A stretch of 64,000 nucleotides of DNA, taken from Streptomyces sp. XM4193 (GTDB lineage Bacteria > Actinomycetota > Actinomycetes > Streptomycetales > Streptomycetaceae). A program made the position numbers and the translations under genes. The stretch covers positions 1-64,000 of the forward strand of contig NZ_JALLGK010000006.1 in the NCBI RefSeq assembly GCF_023072595.1. The letters are read 5' to 3'. Within the stretch, counting starts at the first letter, position 1. The number at the start of each line of letters is the position of its first letter. The notes beneath the pieces are model-generated. The model was not told where the DNA came from. It was given only the letters and a program-made list of their open reading frames with translations, and ran no database searches. Shown in pieces: positions 26,238 to 35,307 of the stretch.

Positions 26238-29200
26238 TCACTGCCCAACTGCCCCGTATCCGCCGCCGCCTGGCGTCCGTACGATCAGCACCTCGCCCTC
26301 GTCCGCGTGCGCGGAGGCGACGCCCGGCAGCTCGGTGACGGTGCCGTCGCGCCGCTGGAGGGCGTTGTGCCCCAGGCTTCCCGGCGCCCCGCCGGCCATC
26401 CCGTACGGCGCCACCCGGCGGTGGCCGGTGAGCAGCGCGATCGTCATCGGCTCCAGGAACCGCAGTCTGCGCACCACTCCGTCGCCGCCGCGCCAGCGGC
26501 CCTCGCCGCCGCTGCCGGTGCGCACCGCGAACTCCTCGACCCGCACCGGGAATCGCCACTCCAGCACCTCGGGGTCGGTCAGTCGCGAGTTGGTCATGTG
26601 GGTCTGCACGGCGTCGGTGCCGGCGAAGCCCTCGCCCGCGCCCGAACCGCTGGCGAGCGTCTCGTAGTACTGGACGCGGTCGTTGCCGAAGGTGATGTTG
26701 TTCATGGTGCCCGACCCCTCGGCCTGGACTGCGAGCGCGGCGTAGAGCGCGCCGGTAACGGCCTGGGAGGTCTCCACGTTTCCGGCGACGGTGGCGGCCG
26801 GGAAGTGCGGGGCGAGCATGGAGCCTTCGGGGATCGTGACGTCGATCGGCACCAGACAGCCGCTGTTGAGCGGGATGTCGTCGGCGACCAGGGTCCGGAA
26901 GACGTAGAGGACGGCGGCCATCACGACCGAGCGGGGGGCGTTGAAGTTGTCCTCGCGCTGTGCGGAGGTGCCGGTGAAGTCCACTGCGGCGGTGCGCCGT
27001 TCGCGGTCGACGGTGACCCGCACCTCGATCACCGCGCCGCCGTCGGTCTCGTACCGGCAGTGTCCGTCGGGCAGCTCGGCGACGATGCGGCGCACCGACT
27101 CCTCGGCGTTGTCCTGCACATGCCCCATGTAGGCGTGCACGACCTCGAATCCGAACTCCTCGATCATGGCGCGCAGTTCGGTGATGCCCTTCTCGTTGGC
27201 GGCGATCTGGGCGCGCAGGTCGGCGAGGTTGGAGTCGGGGTTGCGCGAGGGGTGGGGGCCGGAGGCGAGCAGCTCGCGGGTGGCCTCCTCGCGCAGCGAA
27301 CCGTCGCGGACCAGCGGCCAGTTGTCGAAGAGGATGCCCTCGTCGTGCACGGTGCGGCTGAAGGCGGGCATCGAGCCCGGGGTGAGGCCGCCGATCTCCG
27401 CGTGGTGGCCGCGGGAGGCGACCAGGAAGAGCAGTCGGGTGCCGGCCTCGTCGAAGACCGGGGTGACCACGGTGACGTCGGGCAGGTGGGTGCCGCCGTG
27501 GTACGGGTCGTTGACGGCGTAGACGTCGCCCGGTCGCATCGTGCCCTCGTTGCGGCGCAGCACCTCCTTGATGGACTCGCCCATCGAGCCGAGGTGCACG
27601 GGGATGTGCGGCGCGTTGGCGATGAGGTTGCCGTCCGCGTCGAAGACGGCGCAGGAGAAGTCCAGGCGTTCCTTGATGTTGACCGAGTGGGCGGTGTTCT
27701 CCAGGGTGACGCCCATCTGCTCGGCGACCGCCATGAAGAGGTTGTTGAAGACCTCCAGCTTCACCGGGTCGACCTCGGTGCCGAGGGCTGCGGCGCGCGC
27801 ACGGGCACGGACCCGGGTCAGCACCAGATGGCCGGCCTCCCCGGCCCGGGCCTGCCAGCCGGGGTCCACAACGGTGGTGGAGTCCGGTTCGGCGATGATC
27901 GCGGGGCCCTCGACGGTGTCGCCGGCGGCGAGCTCCGACCGCCGGTACAGCGGGGCGTCGCACCAGGCGCCGTCGGCGTACATCCGCACCCGGTCGGCGG
28001 GTTCGGGCCGGGCGCCCGGGTGTGCGCCGGCCGCGGTGTGCGGCGCGTGGCCGCCCGCGGCGCCGGCGGCCTCGACCACCACGGTGGCGGCGACCAGCGG
28101 CTTGTCCATGGTGAACCCGTACCGGGCGCGGTGGAGCGCGGCGAACTCCTCGGCCATGGCGCCGACTTCGGCCAGTGTCACGGGCAGTACGGCGTCGGTG
28201 CCCTCGTAGCGCAGATGGACCCTGGCGGTGGCGGTCACCGAGTGCGCGGGCACGCCGTCGGCCGCCAGCTCCCGGCGGGTGCGGGCCTCCAGCGCGTCGG
28301 CGAGTTCGTTCAGCCGGCCGAACTCCTCGTCGGTCAGGCGGCGTTCGACGGACTGCTCGCGCAGCGCGGTCGCGTCGGCGACCCCGATGCCGTAGGCGGA
28401 GAGCACCCCGGCCAGTGGCGGGACGACCACGGTGGCCACTCCCAGCGCGTCGGCGACGGCGCACACGTGCTGGCCGCCCGCGCCGCCGAAACCGGCCAGC
28501 GCGTAGCGGGTCACGTCGTGGCCGCGCTGAACGGAGATCTTCTTGACGGCGTTGGCCATGCCGAGCACCGCGATCTGCAGGAAACCGTCCGCGACCTCCT
28601 CGGGGCTGCGTCGCCGGCCGGTGCCCCCGCCGAGGGCCTCGACCTGCTCGGCGAGCGCGCCGAACCCCTCGGCCACGGCCTCGCGGTCCAGCGGCTGATC
28701 GCCGGATTCGCCGAAGACGGAGGGAAAGTGGGCGGCCTGCACCCGTCCGAGCATCAGGTTGGCGTCGGTGACGGTCAGCGGTCCGCCCCGGCGGTAGCAG
28801 GCCGGGCCCGGGTCCGCGCCCGCCGAGTCGGGGCCGACCCGGAAGCGGGCGCCGTCGAAGTGCAGGATCGAACCGCCGCCGGCCGCGACGGTGTGGATGT
28901 CCATCATCGGCGCACGCATCCGCACCCCGGCGACGCCGGCGTCGAAGGTGCGTTCCAACTCGCCCGCACAGTGCGAGACATCGGTCGAGGTGCCGCCCAT
29001 GTCGAAGCCGATGACACGGTCGTATCCGGCCTCGGCGCAGCTGCGGACCATGCCGACCACACCGCCCGCCGGACCGGAGAGCACCGCGTCGCGGCCGCGG
29101 AAGTGGGCCGCCTCGCGCAGTCCGCCGCCGGACTGCATGAACATCAGCCGGATGCCGTCCAACTCCCGCGCCACCTCCCTCACATAGCGGCGCAGCACCG

Positions 29201-29849
29201 GGGAGAGGTAGGCGTCGACGACGGTGGTGTCGCCGCGCGGCACCAGTTTGATCAGCGGGCTCACCTCGTGCGAGACGCTGATCTGGGTGAAGCCGACCGT
29301 GCGCGCCAGCTCGGCCAGCGCACGCTCGTGCTCGGGATGTCGATAGCCGTGCAGCAGTACGATCGCCGCGGAGCGCAGGCCCCGGCCGTATGCCTCGCGC
29401 AGCAGCCGCTCGGCACATTCGCGGTCCAGCTTCAGGACCGTGCGCCCGTCGGCGCCCACACGTTCGGGAACCTCCACGACCTGGTCGTAGAGGACGCCGG
29501 GCAGCACGATCTCGCGGTCGAAGAGCGCGGGACGGTTCTGGTAGGCGATGCGCAGCGCGTCGCGGAAACCGGCGGTGGTCACCAGCAGGGTCGGCTCGCC
29601 CTTGCGCTCCAGCAGGGCGTTGGTGGCGACCGTCGTGCCCATCTTGACGACCTCGACGCGCTCCGCGGGAACCGGCCTGCCCTCGGGCACGGCGAGCATC
29701 CGGCGGATGCCCGCGACGGCGGCGTCCCGGTAGCGAGCGGGATCGTGCGAGAGCAGCTTCTCGGTGACCAGCCGGCCGTCGGGGCGTTTGCCCACGACGT
29801 CGGTGAAGGTGCCGCCACGGTCGATCCAGAACTCCCAGCGTCCAGTCAT
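26238..29849 (-). CDS. 5-oxoprolinase / hydantoinase (HyuA-HyuB fusion)
   Basis: A 1,203-residue ATP-dependent amidohydrolase of the OPLAH type, opening 5-oxoproline to glutamate. The N-terminal HyuA half begins WIDRGGTFTDVVGKRPDG and contains MGTTVATNALLERKGEP, SGPAGGVVG and GFDMGGTSTDV, the ATPase-fold motifs. The HyuB half starts near residue 690 (DPVKLEVFNNLFMAVAEQMG) and holds AVNDPYHGGTHLPD. Length fits the fused eukaryote-like form (about 1,200-1,290). A related hydantoinase substrate cannot be excluded. No clear ribosome site precedes the ATG. Confidence 0.88.
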   Translation of the reverse strand: MTGRWEFWIDRGGTFTDVVGKRPDGRLVTEKLLSHDPARYRDAAVAGIRRMLAVPEGRPVPAERVEVVKMGTTVATNALLERKGEPTLLVTTAGFRDALRIAYQNRPALFDREIVLPGVLYDQVVEVPERVGADGRTVLKLDRECAERLLREAYGRGLRSAAIVLLHGYRHPEHERALAELARTVGFTQISVSHEVSPLIKLVPRGDTTVVDAYLSPVLRRYVREVARELDGIRLMFMQSGGGLREAAHFRGRDAVLSGPAGGVVGMVRSCAEAGYDRVIGFDMGGTSTDVSHCAGELERTFDAGVAGVRMRAPMMDIHTVAAGGGSILHFDGARFRVGPDSAGADPGPACYRRGGPLTVTDANLMLGRVQAAHFPSVFGESGDQPLDREAVAEGFGALAEQVEALGGGTGRRRSPEEVADGFLQIAVLGMANAVKKISVQRGHDVTRYALAGFGGAGGQHVCAVADALGVATVVVPPLAGVLSAYGIGVADATALREQSVERRLTDEEFGRLNELADALEARTRRELAADGVPAHSVTATARVHLRYEGTDAVLPVTLAEVGAMAEEFAALHRARYGFTMDKPLVAATVVVEAAGAAGGHAPHTAAGAHPGARPEPADRVRMYADGAWCDAPLYRRSELAAGDTVEGPAIIAEPDSTTVVDPGWQARAGEAGHLVLTRVRARARAAALGTEVDPVKLEVFNNLFMAVAEQMGVTLENTAHSVNIKERLDFSCAVFDADGNLIANAPHIPVHLGSMGESIKEVLRRNEGTMRPGDVYAVNDPYHGGTHLPDVTVVTPVFDEAGTRLLFLVASRGHHAEIGGLTPGSMPAFSRTVHDEGILFDNWPLVRDGSLREEATRELLASGPHPSRNPDSNLADLRAQIAANEKGITELRAMIEEFGFEVVHAYMGHVQDNAEESVRRIVAELPDGHCRYETDGGAVIEVRVTVDRERRTAAVDFTGTSAQREDNFNAPRSVVMAAVLYVFRTLVADDIPLNSGCLVPIDVTIPEGSMLAPHFPAATVAGNVETSQAVTGALYAALAVQAEGSGTMNNITFGNDRVQYYETLASGSGAGEGFAGTDAVQTHMTNSRLTDPEVLEWRFPVRVEEFAVRTGSGGEGRWRGGDGVVRRLRFLEPMTIALLTGHRRVAPYGMAGGAPGSLGHNALQRRDGTVTELPGVASAHADEGEVLIVRTPGGGGYGAVGQ

Positions 29850-29900
29850 GCCGCCATCGTGCCAGGGCGGCGCCCGTCGCCGTCCGAGCCGGCAACGGGC

Positions 29901-29937
29901 GCCGCCCGCGCCCCGGTTGGACCGGAGCGCGGGCGGC
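29901..29937 (-). terminator. Terminator after the HEAT-repeat gene
   Basis: A perfect 11-bp stem, GCCGCCCGCGC at 29901-29911 against 29927-29937, continues after one mismatch into CCGGT/ACCGG around a TGG loop. It lies about 100 bp past the HEAT-protein stop and separates it from the oxoprolinase gene. Confidence 0.7.
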
Positions 29938-30033
29938 GGGGCGGGGCGGAACCGGCGGGCGGGCGCGACGTGGCGGGCGCGTCTGTCGGCGCGCGGACGG
30001 CGTGCGCGACGTGGCGCGGCGGGCGGGCCGGGG

Positions 30034-31497
30034 TCAGCCGTGGCTGGGGTGGGGCCGCAGCCGACCGCGTATCGCGCTCTGCACTCCGGCCTCCTCGGCG
30101 GGGTCCGCGGCGAGCCGGCGCAGCCGCTCGACCACGCGCGCGTCCCCGGTGGTGGCGACGCGGGCGGCCAGCTCCCGGGTGCTCTCCTCGCAGTCCCACA
30201 GGCACTCCACCGCGAAACCGGCCGCGAACTTCGGGTCGGTCGCGGCGAGCGCGGCGGCGGTGCGCCCGCGCAGCTGCGAGGAGGCGGTCTCGCGGTAGAG
30301 GTGGCGCAGCACCGGCGCCGCGCACTCGATGGCCAGGCGTTCGGCGCCGTCGACGAGCGCGGGCAGGCAGGGGGCGTCCGGCCCCTCGCTGCGCACGATC
30401 CGGCGGAGCGCGCCGAGGACCTGGGCGGTGTCCTGTGCCCCGCCCCGGCGGGCGAGCATCACGGCGGCCTCGGTGGCGAGTTCGTCCTCGCCGTCGGCCC
30501 AGCGGCGGCTGCGCCGGAGCGCGGCCGGGCCCCGCATCCGGGCGAAGGCGGTACGGGCCGCTTCGGCGACGGCGGCGGGCGCGGTCAGGCAGGCGGCCTC
30601 GATCAGGTCGAGCACGGCCGGGTCGTCCCGCTCGGCGAGGTGGCGCAGCGCCGCACCGCGTGCCGCGTCCGGTCCGCGGTCGGCGGCGGCCAGCAGTTCG
30701 GCGCGGTCCTCGGGGCCCGCGACGGCTCCCAGGCAACGGGCCGCAGCCGCCTCGCGGGCGCGCCGCAGCAGGACCGGGTCGGCCTGGGGCGAGGGGTCGT
30801 GAGGTGTCTGGCCGGCCCATTCGAGCACTTCGCCGACGCTCCATCCGGGCCGCGGGCCCGGGGTGCGCAGCTGCCGCGACCAGCGGTCGAAGGACTGGGT
30901 CTCGCGCACCGCGGCGAGGCGGGCACGCTGCTCGGGGTGGCGCTCGTCCTCCTCCCACAGCCGCCAGGGCCGGGGCTCGTACGCCTCGCGCAGGGCGGTG
31001 GCGAGCTGCGCGTCCCCCTCGGGGGTGCGGGGGAAGCGCTCCAGTGTGCGGGGCCCGAGCGCGCGCAGGGCGTCGTCGTCGTCGCGCACGGCCAACTCGT
31101 CGAGCGCCCACTGCCAGTTGGTGCCCTCGGCGGCGTAGCGGCGCAGCAGGTCGCGGGCGCGGGTGTCGCCGTAGGAGGTGAGGTGCCCGAGCACGGAGAG
31201 GGCGAGGCCGGTGCGCTCCTCGCGCTGGTCGAGGCGGTCGGCGGGAGCGAAGAGGTGGGCCTCCAGCTCGGCCGGCCCCGCCTGGAGGTCGCGGTGGAGG
31301 CGGGCGTAGTAGAGGGAGCGGTTCTCGAGCTGCCAGTCTCGCCGTGGGTCGTGCAGCAGACAGTGGTGGAGTGCGGCCAGCGCCTCGGCGCGGGGTGCCG
31401 CCAGCGCGTGCAGGGTGCCGTCTCCGCGGCCCCGCTGCAGCAGGCCGAGCAGCGTGCCGCTGGGCGCTGTGTCTGGATCGACGTTTTCGGCGAACAT
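30034..31497 (-). CDS. HEAT-repeat protein
   Basis: A 487-residue all-helical protein with repeated HEAT-like units, for example RCLGAVAGPEDRAELLAAA, LRHLAERDDPAVLDLIEAA and RTAAALAATDPKFAAGFAVE. The N-terminal segment TLLGLLQRGRGDGTLHAL is, from memory, well conserved in Streptomyces homologues. No enzymatic motif is seen; a scaffold or binding role is likely. The methionine at 31497 is preferred because homologues start just before this conserved segment; a second ATG at 31509 adds four residues. Neither has a good ribosome site. Confidence 0.7.
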   Translation of the reverse strand: MFAENVDPDTAPSGTLLGLLQRGRGDGTLHALAAPRAEALAALHHCLLHDPRRDWQLENRSLYYARLHRDLQAGPAELEAHLFAPADRLDQREERTGLALSVLGHLTSYGDTRARDLLRRYAAEGTNWQWALDELAVRDDDDALRALGPRTLERFPRTPEGDAQLATALREAYEPRPWRLWEEDERHPEQRARLAAVRETQSFDRWSRQLRTPGPRPGWSVGEVLEWAGQTPHDPSPQADPVLLRRAREAAAARCLGAVAGPEDRAELLAAADRGPDAARGAALRHLAERDDPAVLDLIEAACLTAPAAVAEAARTAFARMRGPAALRRSRRWADGEDELATEAAVMLARRGGAQDTAQVLGALRRIVRSEGPDAPCLPALVDGAERLAIECAAPVLRHLYRETASSQLRGRTAAALAATDPKFAAGFAVECLWDCEESTRELAARVATTGDARVVERLRRLAADPAEEAGVQSAIRGRLRPHPSHG

Positions 31498-31852
31498 AGT
31501 GGTCAGCATCCGGTGCGGAGTCGAGGGCTGGCAACGGGATTTCCGCCATGCGGACCCTGTGGTGGCCGATTGGCGCCGGTGGCAGGGGCCACCGCCGACG
31601 GGCCGGCAGGGGGCACGACTGGCGGAAATCCTACCGGTGCGACCGACCTCGCCCCGAGCCCGGCGGAGCCCGGCGGGAGTGTTCCGGACCGATGGGCAGG
31701 AATCCCCCCGGGCAGCCGCAGGCATATGCCAGATGCACCACCGTATCGGGTATTGCCAAACGTCTTACGGACCGTCGCAGGCTGTGCAAGAGTCGTTACC
31801 CGAAACCGGTTGACCGATGTGTTACCGCTGACCGCTCAATTCGGAGTACGCC
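31498..31852 (+). promoter_or_regulatory. 355-bp divergent promoter region
   Basis: Holds the promoters of the leftward HEAT gene and the rightward phosphatase gene. No gene is present. Near 31794-31832 GTTACC occurs twice, each followed by a TGACC motif, a possible paired binding site. No strong consensus promoter was identified. Confidence 0.3.
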
Positions 31853-33319
31853 ATGCCCCAGCCTTCCGCGGAACGTCCCGCAACCCCCGCTGAGCACGGC
31901 ACCCTGGACACCCTCATCTCCCAGGCGCGCAGACTGCGCGGAGGCATGGAGAGTGTCCGGAGGAACGCCAACGCCGCCACGAGGGACGGCGTCGGCACAC
32001 CCGAGCACCGCTGGCAGCGCGCACTGTGCGAGATCGCCGTCCACCACCTCGAGGACTTCGGCCAGCACCTGGGCCTGCTGCGCGACGGTCTGCCGCCGCT
32101 GCGCACCCAGGCGCCGTCCGCCCCGCAGATCGCGGTGGCCGAGCCCGTGCCGGACGGCGACCCCCGTGCGCTCTCCTGCCGCGCGGGCAGCGCCGAGTGG
32201 AACCTGCGCACCGACGAGGTGAGCTGGTCGCCCGAGCTCTACACGATCTTCGGGCGCGACCCCGCCAAGGGCCCGGTCTCCCTCGACGAGTTGCCCGCCT
32301 GGCTGCTCCCCGAGGACCAGCCCTGGCTGATGGAGGCAGTGACCAACTGCCTGGTGGACGCGAAGCCGGTCGACGGCGAGTTCCGGATACGGCGCACCGA
32401 CGATCAGGTGCGCACCGTGCACATGTCCGCGGAGCCCGTACTGGCGTCCGACGGCGGCACCGTCGCGATGTGGGGCGTGCTGCGCGATGTGAGCGAGATC
32501 CGGCGCAGCGAGCGGGCACTGCTGGAGACGCAGGAGAGCTACGCCCGCGACCGGCACCTCGCCCAGACCGAGCACCGGGTGGCGGTCGAGTTCCAGGCCG
32601 CGGTCCTGCCGCCCTGGCGCGAGACCATGCGCCACCCGGCGGCCACTCGCCAGGAAGGCGGCGCGCTGGAGCTCGCCGCGCACTTCCTGCCCTCCGCCAC
32701 CAGCGCCCTGATCGGCGGTGACTGGTACGACGCCATGGAACTGCCCGACGGCTGCTCGATGTTGACGGTCGGCGACCTCACCGGCCACGGGGTGGAGGCG
32801 ACCTCCGGCATGGCGATGCTGCTCGGCGCGGTGCGCGGCATCGCCCTGGCCGGAGTGGAGCCGGGCAAGCTGATGGGGCATCTGAACCAGCTCCTGGACA
32901 GCTCGGCCCAGCCCGCGCTCGGCAGCGCGCTGTGCTGCCACTACGACCCGCGCAGCCGCCGCCTGACCTGGGCGCAGGCCGGGCACCCCGCCCCTCTGCT
33001 CTTCCGCGAGGGACGGGGCCGGATGCTCGACCAGCCCGAGGGCGTACTGCTGGGCGCCATGGACGGCGTCCGGTACGGCCAGCGCACCGAACAGCTCGAA
33101 CCGGGCGACCTGCTCGTCCTGCACACCGACGGACTGGCCCCGCGCAGCGTGGAGTTCGACAGTTCCACGCGCTCGGGGGCGGCCCGGCTGCTGGAGCTCG
33201 CCCCGCGCTTCAGCGAGGCGCGGACCGCACGGGAGTGCGTGCGCGCGGTGGTGGAGGAGTTCGGGGACACCGAGCGCGAGGACGACGCCTGCGCGCTGGT
33301 CGCCCGCGTCTGCGAGTAG
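31853..33319 (+). CDS. PAS-domain SpoIIE-type protein phosphatase
   Basis: A 488-residue regulator of the RsbU/SpoIIE class. An N-terminal helical region is followed by a PAS domain at about 108-220 (AEWNLRTDEVSWSPELYTIFG), a short linker helix, and a PP2C-like phosphatase from about 245. Metal-binding motifs are intact: IGGDWYDA (about 287), VGDLTGHG (about 306), and late DDACALVARV. Such enzymes dephosphorylate anti-sigma-factor antagonists in response to a PAS-sensed signal. The partner STAS and kinase proteins are not encoded nearby. GGAG lies just ahead of the ATG. Confidence 0.9.
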   Translation: MPQPSAERPATPAEHGTLDTLISQARRLRGGMESVRRNANAATRDGVGTPEHRWQRALCEIAVHHLEDFGQHLGLLRDGLPPLRTQAPSAPQIAVAEPVPDGDPRALSCRAGSAEWNLRTDEVSWSPELYTIFGRDPAKGPVSLDELPAWLLPEDQPWLMEAVTNCLVDAKPVDGEFRIRRTDDQVRTVHMSAEPVLASDGGTVAMWGVLRDVSEIRRSERALLETQESYARDRHLAQTEHRVAVEFQAAVLPPWRETMRHPAATRQEGGALELAAHFLPSATSALIGGDWYDAMELPDGCSMLTVGDLTGHGVEATSGMAMLLGAVRGIALAGVEPGKLMGHLNQLLDSSAQPALGSALCCHYDPRSRRLTWAQAGHPAPLLFREGRGRMLDQPEGVLLGAMDGVRYGQRTEQLEPGDLLVLHTDGLAPRSVEFDSSTRSGAARLLELAPRFSEARTARECVRAVVEEFGDTEREDDACALVARVCE

Positions 33320-33404
33320 CGGGCCGGTCCCGGGCGGCTGCCGGAGCATCGCGCGGATGCCCCGCCGCTGCAGTTCGCCCGGTGCGCGCCCGGACCCGAA
33401 TCCG

Positions 33405-33514
33405 TGACCCGAAGGCGCGCGTCGAACCCATGACCCGAAGGCGCGCGTCGAGACCGGGGCCGGAAGCCGCGCGTCGAACCCGGGGTCGGGGCCCGAAGCC
33501 GCGCCTCGAAGACC
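33405..33514. repeat. Degenerate tandem repeat, four units of about 26-29 bp
   Basis: TGACCCGAAGGCGCGCGTCG occurs exactly at 33405-33424 and again at 33431-33450, followed by two degenerate copies (GAAGCCGCGCGTCGAACCC and GAAGCCGCGCCTCGAAGACC types). It lies in the gap between two convergent genes and encodes nothing recognisable. Probably slippage-expanded spacer DNA. Confidence 0.7.
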
Positions 33515-33554
33515 GTTGCGATGGGCGCGCGAGCCGATCGGGGCCCGCAGCCGG

Positions 33555-35051
33555 TCAGACCTTCAGCCCGCGCGGAGAGGTGACCTGGCCGGCCGGCGGG
33601 GCCTTGGGTGCCTTGGGCAGCGCGAGTTGGATCTCCTCCCGAAGGATCTCGATCTTCGCGTCGCCCGCGTACCTGCCGGTCAGCCGGTACATCTCGCGCA
33701 GCCGGTGCCAGGTGCGGTGCGAGGAGTTCTCACCGATCGCCTCCAGCGCCAACCGCGCGTACAGATCGGCCTGTTCGGGATCGTCCGCGATGAAGCAGGC
33801 CGAGGCGAGCGAGAGATGGTCGAAGAGCTTCGAGCGCTGCCGTCCGTCCTCGCGCAGCTCCAGCGCCCGCTTGGCGTGGTGCTCGGCGACCGGTGCGGCC
33901 GAGGAGTCGGTGTCGGCGAGCGTGCGGTAGGCCAGCGCCTGCATACCGTGCAGATCGGCCTCGTCGAACATCTGCATCCAGCTCGGCGGCGGTTCGTCGC
34001 CGCGGTCGGAGACGAACAGCTCCTCCGCCTCGCCGAGTGTGCGCCGCACCGCCTGGCCCTGCCCCTTGGACGCCTGCGCCCACGCCTCGATGGTGTGGAG
34101 CATGGCGCGGGTGCGCGGCAGCGTCTCCTCCTCGGAACCGGCCCTGGCGACCTTCATCAGGTCCAACGCGTCGTCGGGGCGGCCCAGGTGGACCATCTGG
34201 CGTGCCGCGCGGGAGAGCGCCTCGCCGGCGCGCGGCCGGTCGCCGCCCTCTCTCGCGGCGTGCGCGGCGATCACGAAGTACTTCTGGGCGGTGGGCTCCA
34301 GGCCGACGTCGTGCGACATCCACCCCGCCAGCACGGCGAGGTTGGCCGCCACCCCCCACAGCCTGCGCTGAAGATGGGCGGGATGGTCCTGGTAGGCCAA
34401 CATGCCGCCCACCTCGTTGAGTTGGCCCACCACGGCCTTGCGCTGGAGGCCGCCGCCGCGGGCGGCGTCCCAGGCCCGGAACACCTCGACGGAGCGTTCG
34501 AGCTCCTCGACCTCGGCCGAGCCCACCGGCGCGGCCTCGTAGCGGTCGGCGACGGCGTCCACCTGGGTCAGGCCCATGGAACTCGCCGGTGGGGGTGCCG
34601 TGGTGGGGTCGGTCTGGATCCATTCGTACAGGGAGCTGCTGAGTGCTGAGCCGGCGGCGAGCGCGGCACTCGCGCCCACCAAGCCGCGTCGGTTGAGCAT
34701 GAGGTCCATTCCCGTGAATTCGGTGAGGACCGCTGCGGTCTGGTCAGAGTTCCACGGCAGTCCGGCGACGGACGGCCTCCTGCCCGGTGGTCCTGATCTG
34801 CCCATCCCCAGGTCCTCGATGGTCACGACACGGCCGAGTCGCTCGGTGAACAGGGCGGCCAGCGCTCGCGGCACGGGGTCGCGCGGGGTCTCGCCCCGTT
34901 CGATCCAGCGCCGTACGCGGGAGGTGTCCGTCGACAGATGCGCGTGGCCCATGGCCGCCGCCTGCCGGTTGACCAGCCGGGCGAGTTCGCCCTTGGACCA
35001 GCCGGTGAGGTCGAACAGGTCCGCGAGTCGGGCATTGGGCCCCTTGTTCAC
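33555..35051 (-). CDS. XRE-type regulator with C-terminal TPR-like domain
   Basis: A 498-residue protein common in streptomycetes. The N-terminal helix-turn-helix region (NARLADLFDLTGWSKGELARL, then RVRRWIERGETPRDPVPRAL) occupies about 5-65. A hydrophobic LVGASAALAAGSALSS follows at about 125. The rest is a helical TPR-like repeat region (EALSRAARQMVHLGRPDDALDLM). Such proteins often sense peptides or act in development, but no ligand is known here. The start is GTG at 35051, with GGGGG seven bases upstream; upstream in-frame sequence is not conserved-looking. Confidence 0.8.
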   Translation of the reverse strand: MNKGPNARLADLFDLTGWSKGELARLVNRQAAAMGHAHLSTDTSRVRRWIERGETPRDPVPRALAALFTERLGRVVTIEDLGMGRSGPPGRRPSVAGLPWNSDQTAAVLTEFTGMDLMLNRRGLVGASAALAAGSALSSSLYEWIQTDPTTAPPPASSMGLTQVDAVADRYEAAPVGSAEVEELERSVEVFRAWDAARGGGLQRKAVVGQLNEVGGMLAYQDHPAHLQRRLWGVAANLAVLAGWMSHDVGLEPTAQKYFVIAAHAAREGGDRPRAGEALSRAARQMVHLGRPDDALDLMKVARAGSEEETLPRTRAMLHTIEAWAQASKGQGQAVRRTLGEAEELFVSDRGDEPPPSWMQMFDEADLHGMQALAYRTLADTDSSAAPVAEHHAKRALELREDGRQRSKLFDHLSLASACFIADDPEQADLYARLALEAIGENSSHRTWHRLREMYRLTGRYAGDAKIEILREEIQLALPKAPKAPPAGQVTSPRGLKV

Positions 35052-35307
35052 GTCAAGCCCCCAGGTTCTCGGCTGAGTTGACAGTAACGGCCGTCCGACC
35101 GGGGCTGCGAGCATTCGCCACCGTTCGCCAGGGTTCGCCATGTGGTCTGCCACCCGCGCTCGGGTGTGCTGTAGAAACGCGCCACCCCGCCCCGGGTGTC
35201 CGGGGCGACCGGGTCGGCACTCCCCAGGGTGCGGTCCCGGCCGCATCGGATGTCCGGGGCGGGGTGCGCAGTGAACTTGCCGGCGTGCGAAGGGATCTGG
35301 TTCGACT

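Noticed and set aside
26238..29849. The 5-oxoprolinase gene as a member of the SMC operon
   Set aside because: It is co-directional and ends 72 bp upstream, but its metabolic function is unrelated and the MukF-like gene has its own -10-like box; proximity alone is not enough.
33405..33514. CRISPR array
   Set aside because: The units are directly adjacent and degenerate without spacers, and there are no cas genes anywhere in the window.
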